Position numbers and translations under genes: made by a program. The notes under the pieces were generated by a model that ran no database searches, had not been told where the DNA came from, and saw nothing but the letters and a program-made list of their open reading frames with translations. Shown in pieces: positions 1-11,618 of a stretch of 64,000 nt of DNA (position 1 is the first letter of the stretch; each line of letters starts with the position of its first letter). Source of the DNA: Muscardinus avellanarius (lineage: Eukaryota > Chordata > Mammalia > Rodentia > Gliridae); assembly GCA_963383645.1 (NCBI GenBank), contig OY726560.1, forward strand, positions 65,589,823 through 65,653,822, written 5' to 3'.

Positions 1-1094
1 ATCCTAGGTTGAGTTTGCCTTCAGTCTTGGCCCCTGCCCTAACTCAACCTTTTAACTCTCTGGGAACAACCCACAGCCATTATATTGGCTTTTCCAAGAG
101 ACCAGAAGTAAATGTATCCCTTTGAATCCCTTTCTCATAACACCCATTACTATAAGCTATTGAAAATACAACTCCTAAATATTCACTATTCTCCCTTCAG
201 GTGACAGAGGAAAGAAATGACAACTGAAATACTGTTATATTTCCTGGTCTCATGATTAATCTAATGGTAGGAGAAAATGTGGAGACAAACATTTCAAACA
301 CTTTATTATATAAAGGTAAAATGGAAGAACCAGAAAACATAGCATATGATAATATGATCAAAGATTACCTATCGACAAAGAGGGGAAAAAAAAGGCTCCT
401 AAATATATTATTCACTAAACCAGACTCTGATCTTACTTTGGGTCATAAATGAACTACTTAGTGTGTCAACAAAAGCCATGATGGCCATGAGAGGGAACGA
501 GGTATCAAACCAGGCCCTTTTCTGAAATTAGGTAGTAGCTAGACTCTATTGGTCAGAGTACTGAGCTATGCAGTGTGTTCTGGATAAATGAACCTAAGTG
601 GAAATGTCTGCATGTCTTAAAGTCATCACAAGAAACCAAAGTCTCTCTTAAACCTATGTTTAATATGAAACTTGAGCCCAGCTGAACATTCAGAGAATTA
701 GAGAATATTTGTACCACTAATATCTGCAAAGTAAGACTAAAGGTTGGAGATGGCTTTTTAACATGCAACTCACAGAAATAGCTAAACTATTCTCTTTGTT
801 TGTTACTTTTAGAGAACTTGGAAGTGTCCAGGAAACAATGAATAAAAATAAATATGATATCAACATTTAAACAATGGTTTGGTTGACTTTCCAAGATGTC
901 AAAACCTCATATTTCCATGTATCCATGTATAGATTGAGCAATTTTGTAGGGTTTAGAGATGTCTGTTGGTTTTCTGACAGAAAAAATGAGTGTTCTAATT
1001 TTTGATACAAAACTTTTTGAAATAAGATTGCTAAGAAAAGCTTAGGGATGATTTTTTGCTCAGTGCTGGAGTACTTACCTGTATATGAGCACAA
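1..1094. other. Sequence with no recognised feature
   Basis: No repeat family, exon or RNA gene is recognised here. The short open frames (66-71 codons) show no family resemblance and look like chance. Its right edge is the left target-site duplication of the full-length L1. Confidence 0.5.
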
Positions 1095-1111
1095 GAAAGT
1101 CAAGCAATTTT
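1095..1111. repeat. Left target-site duplication of the full-length L1
   Basis: The 17-mer gaaagtcaagcaatttt recurs with one mismatch (c/a) at 7505-7521, just beyond the 5' end of the L1. It lies next to an A-rich tail (T-rich on this strand), as expected for L1 target-primed integration. Confidence 0.88.
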
Positions 1112-1405
1112 TAAAATTTATTTTTTTATTTTTATGTGGCACATACTGAAAATGGCATACATTCAGACTATGTTTGGTACCCTCTCCCCCACTTCCCCTT
1201 TCCCCTCCTAACAATGAGTGTCCAGGTTAACCATGCTATGTTTATATTTTTACACAAATTCGGATGTAGCCCCTTCATTAATCAACCCTCAGCCTTCTTC
1301 CTCTCCTATCTTTCCATTCTAGCTTTGGTGAGGTTTCTACTGCATTGTCTGGGGTCCTTCTGGTGTCCCTAATACTCCCTAGTTTGAGCATATTCAAGAA
1401 AACAC
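1112..1405 (-). other. L1 3'UTR and A-rich tail (type a)
   Basis: On the minus strand this follows the end of ORF2 (which ends in a QGQK-like stretch and a stop) and runs into an A-rich tail next to the duplication. It contains a G-rich stretch (complement of 1185-1208), which is common in L1 3'UTRs. Homologous segments occur at 39097-39460 (minus) and 57318-57505 (plus). Confidence 0.8.
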
Positions 1406-2332
1406 AAGTCCCTTCTGTTTCTGTCCTTGGCTGATCTCATTTAACATAATGTTCTCCAGGTCTTTCCATCTTCTTGTTAATGACATGATTTTGTTCTTCT
1501 TTATAGCTGAGTAGAATTCCATTGTGTGTATTTCCCATAATTTTGCAATCCATTCATCTGTTGATGGATTGCTAGATTGGTTCCATATTTAAGCTATTAC
1601 GAATTGTGCTGCTATGAACAAGGATATGCATATGTTACTGTAGTTCTCTGATTTCAACCCGTTTGAAGAAATACCCAGGAGAGGTATAGCTGGATCATAT
1701 GGTGGATCTATTCCCAGCTCTCCATAGAAGCTGAACTAGTTTGCACTCCCACCAATAGTGTAAAAGGGTTCCTCTTTCCACACATACGTGCCAGCATTTG
1801 TTGTTACTTGATTTCTTTATGCTTGCCATTCTGATTGGAGTTAGATGGAATCTCAAAGTAGTTTTGATTTGTATCTCCATGATGGCTAATGATGTTGAAC
1901 ATCGTTTCATGTATGTTTTGGCCAATTGTATCTCTTCTTTTGTGAAGTGTCTATTCAGTTCAGTTGTCCATTTCTTGATTGGGTTGTTTTGCTAGTGTAG
2001 AGTCTTTTGAGCTCTTTGTATATTCTGGATATTAGTCCTCTGAGTGGTGGCTGGCAAAGACCTTCTCCCATTCTGTAGGCTTTCTCTTTAGGTTCTTGGT
2101 GGTTTCCTTTGATGAGAAGGAATTTTTAGTTTGATGCCATCCCACTTGTTAATTCTTGCTTTAATTTCCTGCTCTTTGGAAGTTTTGTTGAGAAAGTTAC
2201 TGCCTGTGCCTATATGTTGGAGTGTTGATCCTATGCCCTCCTCTAATAAATCCACAGTATCTGGTCTAATTTCTAGATCTTTGATCCATTTTAAGTTGAT
2301 TCCTGTGCATGGTGAGAGGTAAGGATTTAGTT

Positions 2333-2387
<55 letters not shown>

Positions 2388-5163
2388 GGATAGCCAATTC
2401 TCCAAACACCATTTGTTGAAAAGGCTGTCTTTTCTCCAGTGTACAAGTTTGGCCCCTTTGTCAAAGATCATTTGACTATAAATGTGTGGATTTGTTTCTG
2501 TATCTTCTATTCTACTGGTCAGTCTGCCTATTATTGTACCAATACCATGCTCTTTTTACTACTGTTGCTCTATAGTCTAATTTGACGTTTGGTATTGTGA
2601 TGCCTCCTGCCTGGTTTTTATTGCTGAGAATTATTTTGGGTATTCTGGGTCTTTTCTTTCTCCATTTAAAATTCATGACTGATTTTTATAGGTCTATGAA
2701 GAATGTTGTTTCTATTTTAATAGGAATTGTATCGAATCTATAGATTACTTTTGGTAGAATGGCCATTTTGATGATACTTATTCTGCCTATCTATGAGCAG
2801 GGGAGATCTTTCCATCTTCCAAGGTCTTCTTCAATTTCTTTCCTTAATATTTTATAGTTGTCATTGTAGAAGTCTTTTACATCTTTGGTTAGGTTTATTC
2901 CTAGGTACTTTATTGGTTTTGAGGTTGTAATGAATGGAACTGTTTTCTTTATTTCTTTAATTGTGGATTTATTATTGGCATAAAGAAAAGCAACTGATTT
3001 CTTTAGATTGGTTTTATATCCTGCTGCTTTGCTGAATTTGTTAATCAGCTCCAGTAGTATTTTGGTTGAGTTTGTTGGGTCTTCTAGATAAAGGATCATG
3101 TCATCTGCAAATAAGAATAGTTTTAATTCTTCTCTTCCTAACTGAATTCCTTTGATTTCCGTCTCTTGTCTTATTGCTGCGGCAAGAGTCTCAAGGACTA
3201 TATTGAAAAGGAGTGGTGATAGTGGGCATCCTTGTCTTGTTTCTGATTTTAGAGGAAATTCTTGCAGTTTTTCCCCTTTCAATATGATGTTGACTTTGGG
3301 TTTATTGCATATTGCCTTCATGATATTGAAATACATTCCTACTATTCCAATTTTCTGTAGTGTTTTTAACATAAATGGGTGTTGGATTTTGTCAAATGAT
3401 TTTTCATCAGCTATCGATATGATCATGTGGTTTTTGCTCTCAGTTCTATTTATGTGGTGAATAATGTGTATTGATTGGTATATGTTGAACCAGCCTTGCT
3501 TTTCTGGGATGAAACCAACTTGGTTGTTGTATACAATTCTCTTGATATAGTTTTGAATGCATATAGCTAGTATTTTGTTTAGAATTTTCACATCTATGTT
3601 TATTAAGGATATTGGTCTGTAATTTTCCTTTTTTGAGGTATCTTTATTTGGTTTGGGGATTAATGTAATACTAGCCTCATAGAAGGAATTTTGGAGAATT
3701 CCATCTCTTTCAATTTCCCAGGTCATTTTGTGAAGGATTGGAATTAGTTCTTCACTAAAGGTTTTATAGAATTCAGCTGGAAATTCATCAGAGTCTGGAG
3801 TTTTTCTTTGATGGCAGAATTTTTATTGCTGTTTCTATTTCTTTGCTTGCTATTGGTTTGTTATTGGTTGGTTTAGAAATCTACCTATTTCTTCCCTGTT
3901 TTCCAGTCTATTGGAGTATAAATTTTCAAAATAGTTTCTGATAATCCTTTGAATTTCCTCACTGTCTGTAGTGATATCTCCCTTTTAATTTCTGATTTTA
4001 ATAGTTTGAGTTGCTTCTCTATTTCTTTTGGTTAGGTTGGCCAGGAGTATGTCAATTCTATTAATCTTCTCAAAGAACCAGCTTTTTGTTTTGTTGATTC
4101 TTTGAATTTTTTTTTGTTCTCTATTTCATTTATTTCTGCTCTGATTTTTATAATTTCCTGCCTCAAGATGGCTTTGGGATTATACTGTTGTAGTCTTTCT
4201 AGGTCCTGGAGATGTGTCATTAGATTGTTTACTTGGCAACTCTTATTCTTATGTGGGCACTCAATGCTATAAACTTTCCTCTTAACACTGCCTTCAAAGT
4301 GTCCCATAAATTTTGGTAAGTGTTTTCTCTATTTTTATTTAATTCCAGAAATATTTTTTATTTCTCTCCTAATTTCTGATCTTACCCACTCATTCAATAC
4401 TGTATTATTCAATCTCCATGCATTTAAATAGTTTCTTTGGGGTTTCCTGTTGTTGATTTCTACTTTCATTCCATTATGACCTGAAAAGATACAGGAAATT
4501 ATAATATATCTTTTGAATTTGCTGATGCTTGCTTTGTGGCCCAGGATGTGATCTATTTTGGAAAAGGTTCCATGGGCTGCTGAGAAGAATGTGTATTCTG
4601 TTGTTCCTGGTTGAAATATTTTAAATATGCCTATTAGGTCCATTTGGTTTATAATTTTATTTAATTGTGAAGAGTCTTTACTCATCTTTTGCCTTGAAGA
4701 TCTATCTAGTGGTGTGAGAGGTGTGTTGAAGTCTCCCTATATTATTGTATTTGGGTCTATTTGAGATCTGATGTCTGGAAGAGTCTGTTTTACAAATGTG
4801 GCTGCCCCTACATTCAGGGCATAAACATTTACTATCATTATATCTTCTTAGTGGATTGTTCCTTTTATCAAAAGGAAGTGCTCTGCTTTGTCCCTTCTGA
4901 TGTGTTTTAGCTTAAAGTCCATTTTGTTGGATATCAGTGTTGCTACTCCTGCCTGTTTTTGGTCTCCATTAGCATGATATATCTTTTTCTATCCTTTCAC
5001 TTTCAGTCTGTGAATGTCTTTTGCTGTAAGGTGAGTTTCTTACAAACAGCACATATTTGGATTATTTTTTAAATCCACATTGCAAGTCTATGTCTTTTGA
5101 TTGGTGAGTTAAGTCTTTTGATGTTCAGAGTTAAAATTGAAATATGATTTTGTTTCCTGTCAT
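1406..5163 (-). pseudogene. L1 ORF2 remnant (endonuclease, reverse transcriptase)
   Basis: In an active L1 this protein nicks target DNA and reverse-transcribes the L1 RNA. Reading right to left there is an endonuclease region (about 4340-5150) with the QETHLT-like and SAAHGTFSKIDHILGHK motifs, a reverse transcriptase region with the FADD catalytic motif at 3100-3111 and [12 protein letters not shown] upstream of it, and a C-terminal region with the CSTSL..MQIKTT motif (about 1830-1905). The longest uninterrupted piece is about 311 codons (2791-3726). In the endonuclease the conserved SDH triad reads SGH (codon at 4479-4481), replacing an aspartate needed for catalysis. A 46-base homopolymer at 2336-2381 adds a run of lysines. 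Stops and frameshifts elsewhere make it a pseudogene. The start at 5163 is approximate. Confidence 0.93.
2336..2381. repeat. 46-base poly(T) run (poly(A) in the L1 sense strand)
   Basis: The homopolymer lies inside ORF2, where the related copy near 40275-40310 has only a short purine stretch (coding C-R-K-L). Here the frame reads through as about 15 lysines and continues correctly into the next ORF2 residues, so the expansion happens to keep the frame. Confidence 0.9.
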
Positions 5164-5234
5164 TTTGTGTTCTGTCTTCTGTTCGGAATCCTGTTAATTC
5201 TTCTTTACTTAGATGTCCTGCTGATCAACTTCAT

Positions 5235-6045
5235 CTCTTCTCTGGTTCTGAAGTCTGCTTTTTATTCTTCTTTATGATTTATTTAAGTATTTTCTCTAGT
5301 GTTGGCTTTGAATTCATGAATTTTTTGAGATTCTGCTTGTCCTGAAACCCTTTTTTCCTCCATCAATTTTGAATAATAGTTTTGCTGGATGTAACAGTTT
5401 TGGCTGGAAGTTGTTTTCTTTCAGGGTCTGGATCACATCTCCTAGCATTCATGACTTGGGATGTATAGTTTGGGGTAATTTTTAGTGCTGTGCCCCCATA
5501 TGTCACCCGTCCTTTTATTCTCACTGCTTTTAAGATTCTTTCCTTGGCCTCTATGTTGGTTATTTTGATTATTATATGGTGTGGGGAGGTCCTTCTTTGA
5601 TCTTGTCTTAATGGTGTTCTGTATGTCTCCTGGACACGTAGGTTCAAGTCTCTTTCCATGTTTTAAAATTCTCTGAAATTATTTCTCTGAAGAGACTACG
5701 AATGCCCTTGGTCTGTACCTCTATCCCTTCTTCAGTGCCTTTTATCCGTAAGTTAGGACATTTCATATTGTCCCATAGTTGTTGGATATTTAGGCTTTGT
5801 TGTTGTAATGACTTCTGTATGTTGTTGACTGTGTTTTTGGATTTGAATTAACTGTCTTTTAACAGCGATATTCTACTTCCCATTTCATCTAATCTTCCAG
5901 AATTTCTATTACTGTTTTCATTTAATTTATTGACTCTTTCATTTCATTCTTGTAGGTCAGTATTCATGATTTCTATTGTCTCTTCACTATTCCTACTTCT
6001 CATATTTTCAAGGTTCTTAGGCTTGTTTTTCTGATGTCTTTCCAT
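5235..6045 (-). pseudogene. L1 ORF1 remnant (RNA-binding protein)
   Basis: ORF1p coats L1 RNA as a trimer. The minus strand shows a possible start at 6045, a charged region in the place of the coiled coil (about 5700-6040), then a well conserved RRM and C-terminal part at 5400-5780, with NLRIKGTEEG, REIISENF, RDLNLRVQETYRTP and HHIIIK motifs that match mammalian ORF1p. Internal stops break the coiled coil, and a frameshift follows the conserved NARR near 5440. The protein cannot be made as a whole. The gap to ORF2 is about 70 bases; both limits are approximate. Confidence 0.88.
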
Positions 6046-7504
6046 TATTTGTGGGTATTATGTATAATCCAATCTTAGTAGTAGGAATTTAGAGGTGTCA
6101 GCAGGTAAGCAGTGCTTTTTCCATTGGTGAGGGTTGGGTAATGGGGAAGGAGCTGAGGTGATGGATACAGGATTTGGGTAAAGTAGAGAATCTGATTAGG
6201 TTGAGTAAGAATTTAAGCATAATAAGCTAGTATCTGGATGAGAATGACAGGTTAGATAGTAGGACTCTTGTAGTTAGTAGAGTATTTAAGTATGGAGATA
6301 TGGAATACCTTGAATATTAAACACAGAGATACAGTAAGGGAAAATAAACTTTTGAGAGAAGAGAGTAGATAGGCTAGTGTGAGGAAGTTTGTAAAAAGAA
6401 TGGGGGGGAAGGAACAAATAAACATGAATAAAGTAACAAAACAAGATACAAAAGCTAACAATTATACTTAAAAGACAAAAAAAGAGAAAAACATAATAAG
6501 AAAGAGAAAAGAAAAAATATAAAGGACAAAAATAAAATAAAATAAAAGGAACTAGTGACAGTGAGACAACAAAGCAAAACAAACAACCAAACCAACAAAA
6601 ACCCAAATAAAAGAAAGAAAAGGGAAAACAAACCAAAACAGGACAAAAAAAACCCCAGAAAAATAAACAAAAACAAACTAACAAAAGTTCTACTAATTTA
6701 CAAATATGGGGCTAGACCCATATATCTGTATGTCCGATCACTGGTAAATTCTGGAGTATATTTCAATGTCTCTTATTTGCTGTGTACCCTACTGTCAGCT
6801 TTTGAACCCAGTGTCTGTGTGATCCCCTCTCTTGCCTCTGACAGCTTTGTGCAGAAGGCATCTAATACAGACTTGGCACGCCTCCCTGAGATTTTGTGCA
6901 GGTACTGTGCCTTGGAGGTACCTTTTCTGTGTCTTCTGTGTCTCTGGAGGGTCTAACTGGACTAGCTTGCTGGGTTCCTTCTCTGGGCACACACAATTAT
7001 CTGGCCGCCTTGGTCCAGGTCACTGGAAGTCTCGCTGTGTTGCTGGATCCTGAGGTTCTTATGGGCGCACACAGTTATCTGGTCCTCCTCTGGGTCTCTG
7101 GAGGGCTGTGCCACTGCGAGTGCCACCTTTGGTGAGCACATGGGATTTTTAGCTCGGGCACTGCTCACCACTTAAGATGTTGGAGGTCTGTGGCCGCTTT
7201 CAAGCATTTGGATTATTTATCTGGATTTCTTGAGGCTGCCGTACTGGGGCTCGCGGTTTTGGGCCTGTGGCCCACTGGTGCCAGCGGCTGGTCCATAGCA
7301 GGTCAGTCATGTGCTCGGGTTTTTTGCAGTGGATCTTGCAGTTCAGAGTTACTGGATTCCTTCTGCTGTGGTTCCTGTTGCTGTTTTGGTTCGTAAGCTG
7401 TATTTATTTTGCTTGTCTAGATGTTGCCTTCTTGATAGTTGAACTTTATTTGTTTCAGCTACTGAGATGTGTTGCATCCTGCAATCGCCATTTTGAATCA
7501 CTCT
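6046..7504 (-). promoter_or_regulatory. L1 5'UTR and promoter region
   Basis: This segment lies between ORF1 and the 5' end of the L1. It comprises a G/C-richer outer part (6700-7504) and an A-rich inner part (on the plus strand, 6400-6690). Short repeated blocks are visible: a cacacaRttatctgg block near 6988-7004 and again near 7066-7082, and tctctggaggg near 6942 and 7095. They hint at degenerate internal repeats. In L1 elements this region holds an internal RNA polymerase II promoter. No reading frame in it is credible; the hydrophobic frames come from the A-rich tract. Confidence 0.8.
7486..7495 (-). promoter_or_regulatory. YY1-type site at the L1 5' end
   Basis: On the minus strand the sequence is CAAAATGGCG, matching the YY1 core AANATGGCG, and it starts about 10 bases inside the element. 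In human L1, a YY1 site at nearly the same position sets the transcription start. Binding here is inference. Confidence 0.7.
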
Positions 7505-7519
7505 GAAAGTAAAGCAATT

Positions 7520-7521
<2 letters not shown>
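7505..7521. repeat. Right target-site duplication of the full-length L1
   Basis: gaaagtaaagcaatttt matches 1095-1111 at 16 of 17 positions. The same bases were duplicated again by the adjoining SINE (7508-7522 and 7742-7756). Confidence 0.88.
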
Positions 7522-7522
<1 letters not shown>

Positions 7523-7558
<36 letters not shown>

Positions 7559-7741
7559 TTTGTGGTATTGGGGATGGACCCAGGGGCCTTCTACCTCTGG
7601 GCTACACTCCCAGACCTATTTTATATTTTATTTGGAAACAGGGTCTCTTAAGTCAGCTGAGGCTGGCTTTGAACCCTCACGATCCTTCTGTCTCAGCCTC
7701 CCAAGAGCAAGGATTATAAGCATATGCCACCACGCCCTGCT
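7523..7741 (-). mobile_element. B1-dID type SINE, inserted in the L1 target duplication
   Basis: Reading the minus strand: B1-like half with the RNA polymerase III B box, then the ID-like half ending at gtacc, then a (TAAA)n tail that appears here as (TTTA)n at 7523-7560. The 15-bp duplication agtaaagcaatttta flanks it (7508-7522 and 7742-7756). SINEs of this kind depend on L1 enzymes. Confidence 0.93.
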
Positions 7742-7756
7742 AGTAAAGCAATTTTA

Positions 7757-8490
7757 GAAGAGACAATTCCTGTCTCATGTGAGACTCCAGGGGACTCCGT
7801 ACTGCCTTTCAAGTCTTCAATTTTCCTGCTTCATTTCCCACTTCCCACAGAGAGTGTTGCTCCAGGACATACATTTTACTTTGGTGTCCTTCCCCACTCT
7901 CCCTCTTGATGGTGGCTGTAGGTTTTCATAGTCCACTTTCTCTGCCTGGAAGTTCTTACCTTTGCAGACACATTTGGAAGTACTCCCATCTCTTAAGAGT
8001 CAGGCCCCAATCCCCTGACATGGGAAAGGAGTGTGAAGAAGGGTCATTTAACATGGAGACATCGTAACAGCACAAATACTTTGGGGACCACAGGTCCTCA
8101 AGAGCTGGGTGCTTTTGATTTAAATTTCCCTTTTGCATAACATAAATTTTAGGGAAGAAAGAAGGATTCTAACCTTAGATCTAGGGCTTAAAAGGTCACT
8201 CATGATAAGGTTTTGTTGTATTAACACTCGCAGATATGGCAGCTGCCTTCCCCTATGGAGTCTAGGTTGGTTCACAAAACAGACTAAATAAACTTGCATA
8301 TCACCAAATTTAATTAATTAATTAATTTAATTTCTCCCCAGAAATAATATCTAAATGGAACAGATCATTGCCACTGCTTCTACTTTACTCTGACAAGATT
8401 CAAGAAGATCACCTAAAGGTTTATCTAAAATGGGCCTATTTTGTTTAAATCCTGTTCAAAAAGATGTTAGGAGATGGTTTATATACACAC
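7757..8490. other. Sequence with no recognised feature
   Basis: No repeat or gene is recognised. A short alternating taat tract lies at 8311-8327. Confidence 0.45.
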
Positions 8491-8494
8491 AAGA

Positions 8495-9246
8495 ACCTGA
8501 GCTTGTGCTATTGTAAACAGCTTGGTAGTTTCTCAAGAAGTTAAAGCTAGCATGTCAGGCATGGTGGCACCGGAGTGAATCTGATCTCAGCAAACTAGCA
8601 AGAGCCTCAACAACTTAGTAAGACCCTATTTAAAAATACAAAATAAAAAGGGCTAAGGGATAACTCAGAGTAGAACGACCCTGGTCCAATTCCAATATCA
8701 AAAAAGAAAATGAAAGCTAGCATCATTATATGACTTAGAGCTGCCACTTCTAGGTATATTCAAATTTTTAATTTGGACATTGGAATTCAAAATATCTATA
8801 CACAAATGTCCATGGAAGTTCCTATTTACAATAACCCAAAGGAGAAAACAACTAAAATGGTCATCATGGGTGAACGGATAAACAAAATGTGGTATAGCCA
8901 TACAATAGAATATTATTCAACCATAAAAAAGGGATGGAGTACTGATACATGCTGTAACATTGAAAACATTATGATAAAGAAAAGATGCTGGCACAAAAGA
9001 ATACCCATTTATTTTAAATATCCAGACTAGGAAAATCCATAAAGACAAGTGAATTAGTGCTTATGAAAGGCTAAGAGAAAGGGACAATGAAGAGTAACTG
9101 CTAATGGACATAGGGTTTCTTTAAGAGTAGTACAGTTTCAGAAATAGAGATGATGGTTACATGTCTTGTGCATACTGAAAAATAATCCATTAGGATGTAT
9201 GCCTTAAAATGGCTAATTGTATGTTATATGAATTTTGCCTAAATTA
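8495..9246 (+). mobile_element. Ancient L1M-type LINE, 3' end
   Basis: The sequence follows the ORF2 end and 3'UTR of old mammalian L1 elements: tggataaacaaaatgtggta-like at 8875-8893, a tattcaaccataaaaa stretch, a ggtttcttt stretch and a final ttaaaatggctaattgtatg segment. It is highly diverged and broken. A SINE (8554-8712) interrupts it. Confidence 0.82.
8554..8712 (+). mobile_element. B1-dID SINE inside the L1M
   Basis: A degenerate SINE with a B1-like part and an ID-like end (ccaatatc). The 11-bp duplication aaagctagcat flanks it at 8543-8553 and 8713-8723. It must be younger than the L1M. Confidence 0.85.
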
Positions 9247-9248
9247 AG

Positions 9249-9456
9249 ATGTGGTACACACTTGTAATTCCAGTACTTGTGAGGCTGAGACAGGAGGATC
9301 CGTGTTCGAGGCCAGCTTCAGCTACTTAGTGAGGCCCTCTGCAGCTTAGTAAGACCCTATTTCAAAATAAAGAATAAAGCTGGGCTGGGCATGTAGCTCA
9401 GAGGTAATCTGCCCCTGGATTCCATCTTCAGTACCAAAAAAAAAAAAAAAAAAAAA
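9249..9456 (+). mobile_element. B1-dID SINE
   Basis: It has a B1-like half (acacttgtaattcc, gaggctgagacaggagg) and an ID-like half (ggctgggcatgtagctcag) ending in a 20-base A tail. It is placed directly at the end of the L1M. Confidence 0.88.
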
Positions 9457-11470
9457 GATACAAAGACACACACATCCCTAAAAACCTACAGATTACAAAG
9501 GCTCTAAAATATAAAGGATAAGTGCATGTGTATGATGCTCCAACAATTTCCAAAGAACTTGTTCTATTTCGATTCAATGCCAAGATATAGAACAGTAAAA
9601 AAAAAAAAAACCTTCAAATTCATCTCCCAGTAACCCTGTTCTTAGATGATATCTTTGATGGACCCCTGGGTTTTTCTTTTGTTTCTGGAAAGGAAAATGT
9701 TTTAGATGGCCCCTATAACATTTTTTTTTTTCTTCAATAACCTCTGGGCAATTTCTCATGCAGCCTAAGTGAGAAAAGGGATTTTTAGGATGGAAAATCA
9801 GGTAAGGAAAAGCACTCTTTTCCAAAGCTTCCAACAGCTCTGTTTAAATCAAAATTGGTTCTTATTGCATTTGGATTGTTTTTCTCACCCCAATTTTCAT
9901 TACAGGAAACTATTTGAGGCCAATCCTCAAATCCAGTTTTTGGCTCTGTTTCTTTTGGTCTCTTTAACAAAACAGAACAGCTTAACTTCTATTTTTTTTT
10001 TCCCTTAATAATTTTGCAGTCATTACATGGAAGCAAATATATTCATCTCTACTGATGACTTGCATGATTTTTCTGATAGAGTTTTAAATAGCTTTTTTGG
10101 TTCTGTAATTTCCATAAAAATATCAATCAGAAGCCAATCTATCTGCAAATAAATTTGAAAGGACTTAGCCCATCAGGGAGGCCTACAGGACTCCATAGTT
10201 CCTTGACAGTTTTCTCTGGACTGAACAACAGAAATTAAAGCACAATGGAGAAGTGCCAGGGGGTGAACAGTCCCTCAAGGTCACTGTGAAGGTCACTGCA
10301 GGCTTTGAGTTTAAGGAATTAAAAAGGCTTCCTTCCTGACTAGCGTGGATTGGGTGGAGGTGCTCTTTAGGAAGATGATACAGTTACCAGCCTGGAGGTA
10401 AAACAGTCACTTGGAGCCCTGTGCTTTTGTGTGTGTGAGAGCTGATGTTTGCAGAAGGTCAGATGAAGGGCTACAGAATGCCATGTCAATTTGCAGCCTG
10501 GAGGGCTTCCTCTGCTGTCATTTGAAATCTAGAAACTTGTAGAGTTGCAAGTGTTAGGTCTCTTTACTGTCTAGCTTCTCCTGATAGTAGCTTTTCCTGT
10601 CCTTTCAGGTTGATGTAACTATCACACCTAAGTAAAAACAAGAGTCTCCCATCTTCTCCAAACACGGTGACAAGACAGGGAGGAAGCCTTTGCTCCGGAC
10701 AGAACTGTGGTCTATGAAATTAAAAAAAAGAAAATCACTTTCCAAAGTCAGATCTCAGTACAATACACACTAAAGACTGCCGTTCTCACTCTGCTGTAGT
10801 GTACAAAGAGATTTAGCAGCATTTGCAAAGAAATCTGAGCCCAATCACTTGGCGTACCATCTGCATAATTTCTAATAGCGGCATAAAATCACTTTGTGTA
10901 CCATCTTACTGGAAGGTCAGTGTTTCAGGCCTGTCAACTCCAAGGACCTGGTGTATTCATGGCTGGTGGCCCAGAGTTAGGCCAGGTGGTAAGAAATTGC
11001 CACAGGACTGCTTCATCGACATGTACCAGACGGGGAGTGAGCGCTTTCGTGGTAGTCATCACCCCTGGAGGGCTCTGAGCCGCTTACAGCTCCTTTCCTG
11101 ACCTTGGGTGTCCTCATCTTTAATGCAAAAGGATTATGCAAAACCAGGGTTTTCCCTAAATTCAGTTGCTTGCAAATCACATGTACAGCAGTTGTGCTTT
11201 TGTAATTTGACATACTACCTCCTCAATTGTTTATTTGATATTGCTTAATACTTTTCTATCTCCTCACCATTTTACTTATTTTAATTATAAAATAGAATTG
11301 AATTGCCCCATAATAAATGGTGTATAAGTCACAGCTTTGTTATGGGTAAACTCTTAAGAACTGAACATATCTATGCTACCAGATGAAGAAGTAGAACCTT
11401 ACCAGCACCCACAGAAGATCCTGCAGGCCCATTGTGGTTATTATTTTATAAGAAAAAACATTATCCTAAC
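9457..11470. other. About 2 kb without recognised repeats
   Basis: No interspersed repeat is recognised. Open frames of 60-92 codons at 10823-11101 have no recognisable family and overlap each other, so I take them as chance. Confidence 0.45.
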
Positions 11471-11472
11471 TT

Positions 11473-11506
<34 letters not shown>

Positions 11507-11520
11507 TGTGTGTGTGTGTG
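11473..11520. repeat. (TG)n microsatellite
   Basis: About 24 TG units with one ta interruption, next to the ID half of the following SINE. It adjoins the 3' tail side of that minus-strand SINE. Confidence 0.95.
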
Positions 11521-11583
11521 GTGCTGGGGACTGATCCAGACAGAGCAGATAGAGGCAGTCTATCTCTCAGCTATACTCCCCTT

Positions 11584-11618
<35 letters not shown>

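Larger units (their letters stand above)
1112..7504 (-). mobile_element. Full-length L1 LINE retrotransposon, inactive
   Basis: This 6.4-kb element reads right to left: 5'UTR (about 6050-7504), ORF1 (about 5235-6045), ORF2 (about 1406-5163), 3'UTR and A-rich tail (1112-1405). The parts are in the canonical L1 order and are flanked by a 17-bp duplication with one mismatch, so the copy is full length rather than 5'-truncated. Both reading frames carry several stops and frameshifts, so it cannot encode working proteins. The 3'UTR is the type that ends near 'tgtccaggtt' (complement strand), shared with copies at 39.1 and 57.3 kb. The single mismatch in the duplication and the decayed frames suggest an insertion of moderate age. 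Extent and identity are seen directly; activity loss is a firm inference. Confidence 0.95.

Noticed and set aside
2791..3726. 311-codon reverse-transcriptase frame as an active enzyme
   Set aside because: It is one unbroken piece of a decayed L1 ORF2; neighbouring parts have stops and frameshifts.
6252..6684. Hydrophobic open frames on the minus strand (membrane-protein look)
   Set aside because: They arise from the A-rich tract of the L1 5'UTR; T-rich complements always read as Phe/Leu/Ile.
10823..11101. 92-codon open frame as an exon
   Set aside because: No recognisable family and no clear splice sites; overlaps equally good frames on both strands.
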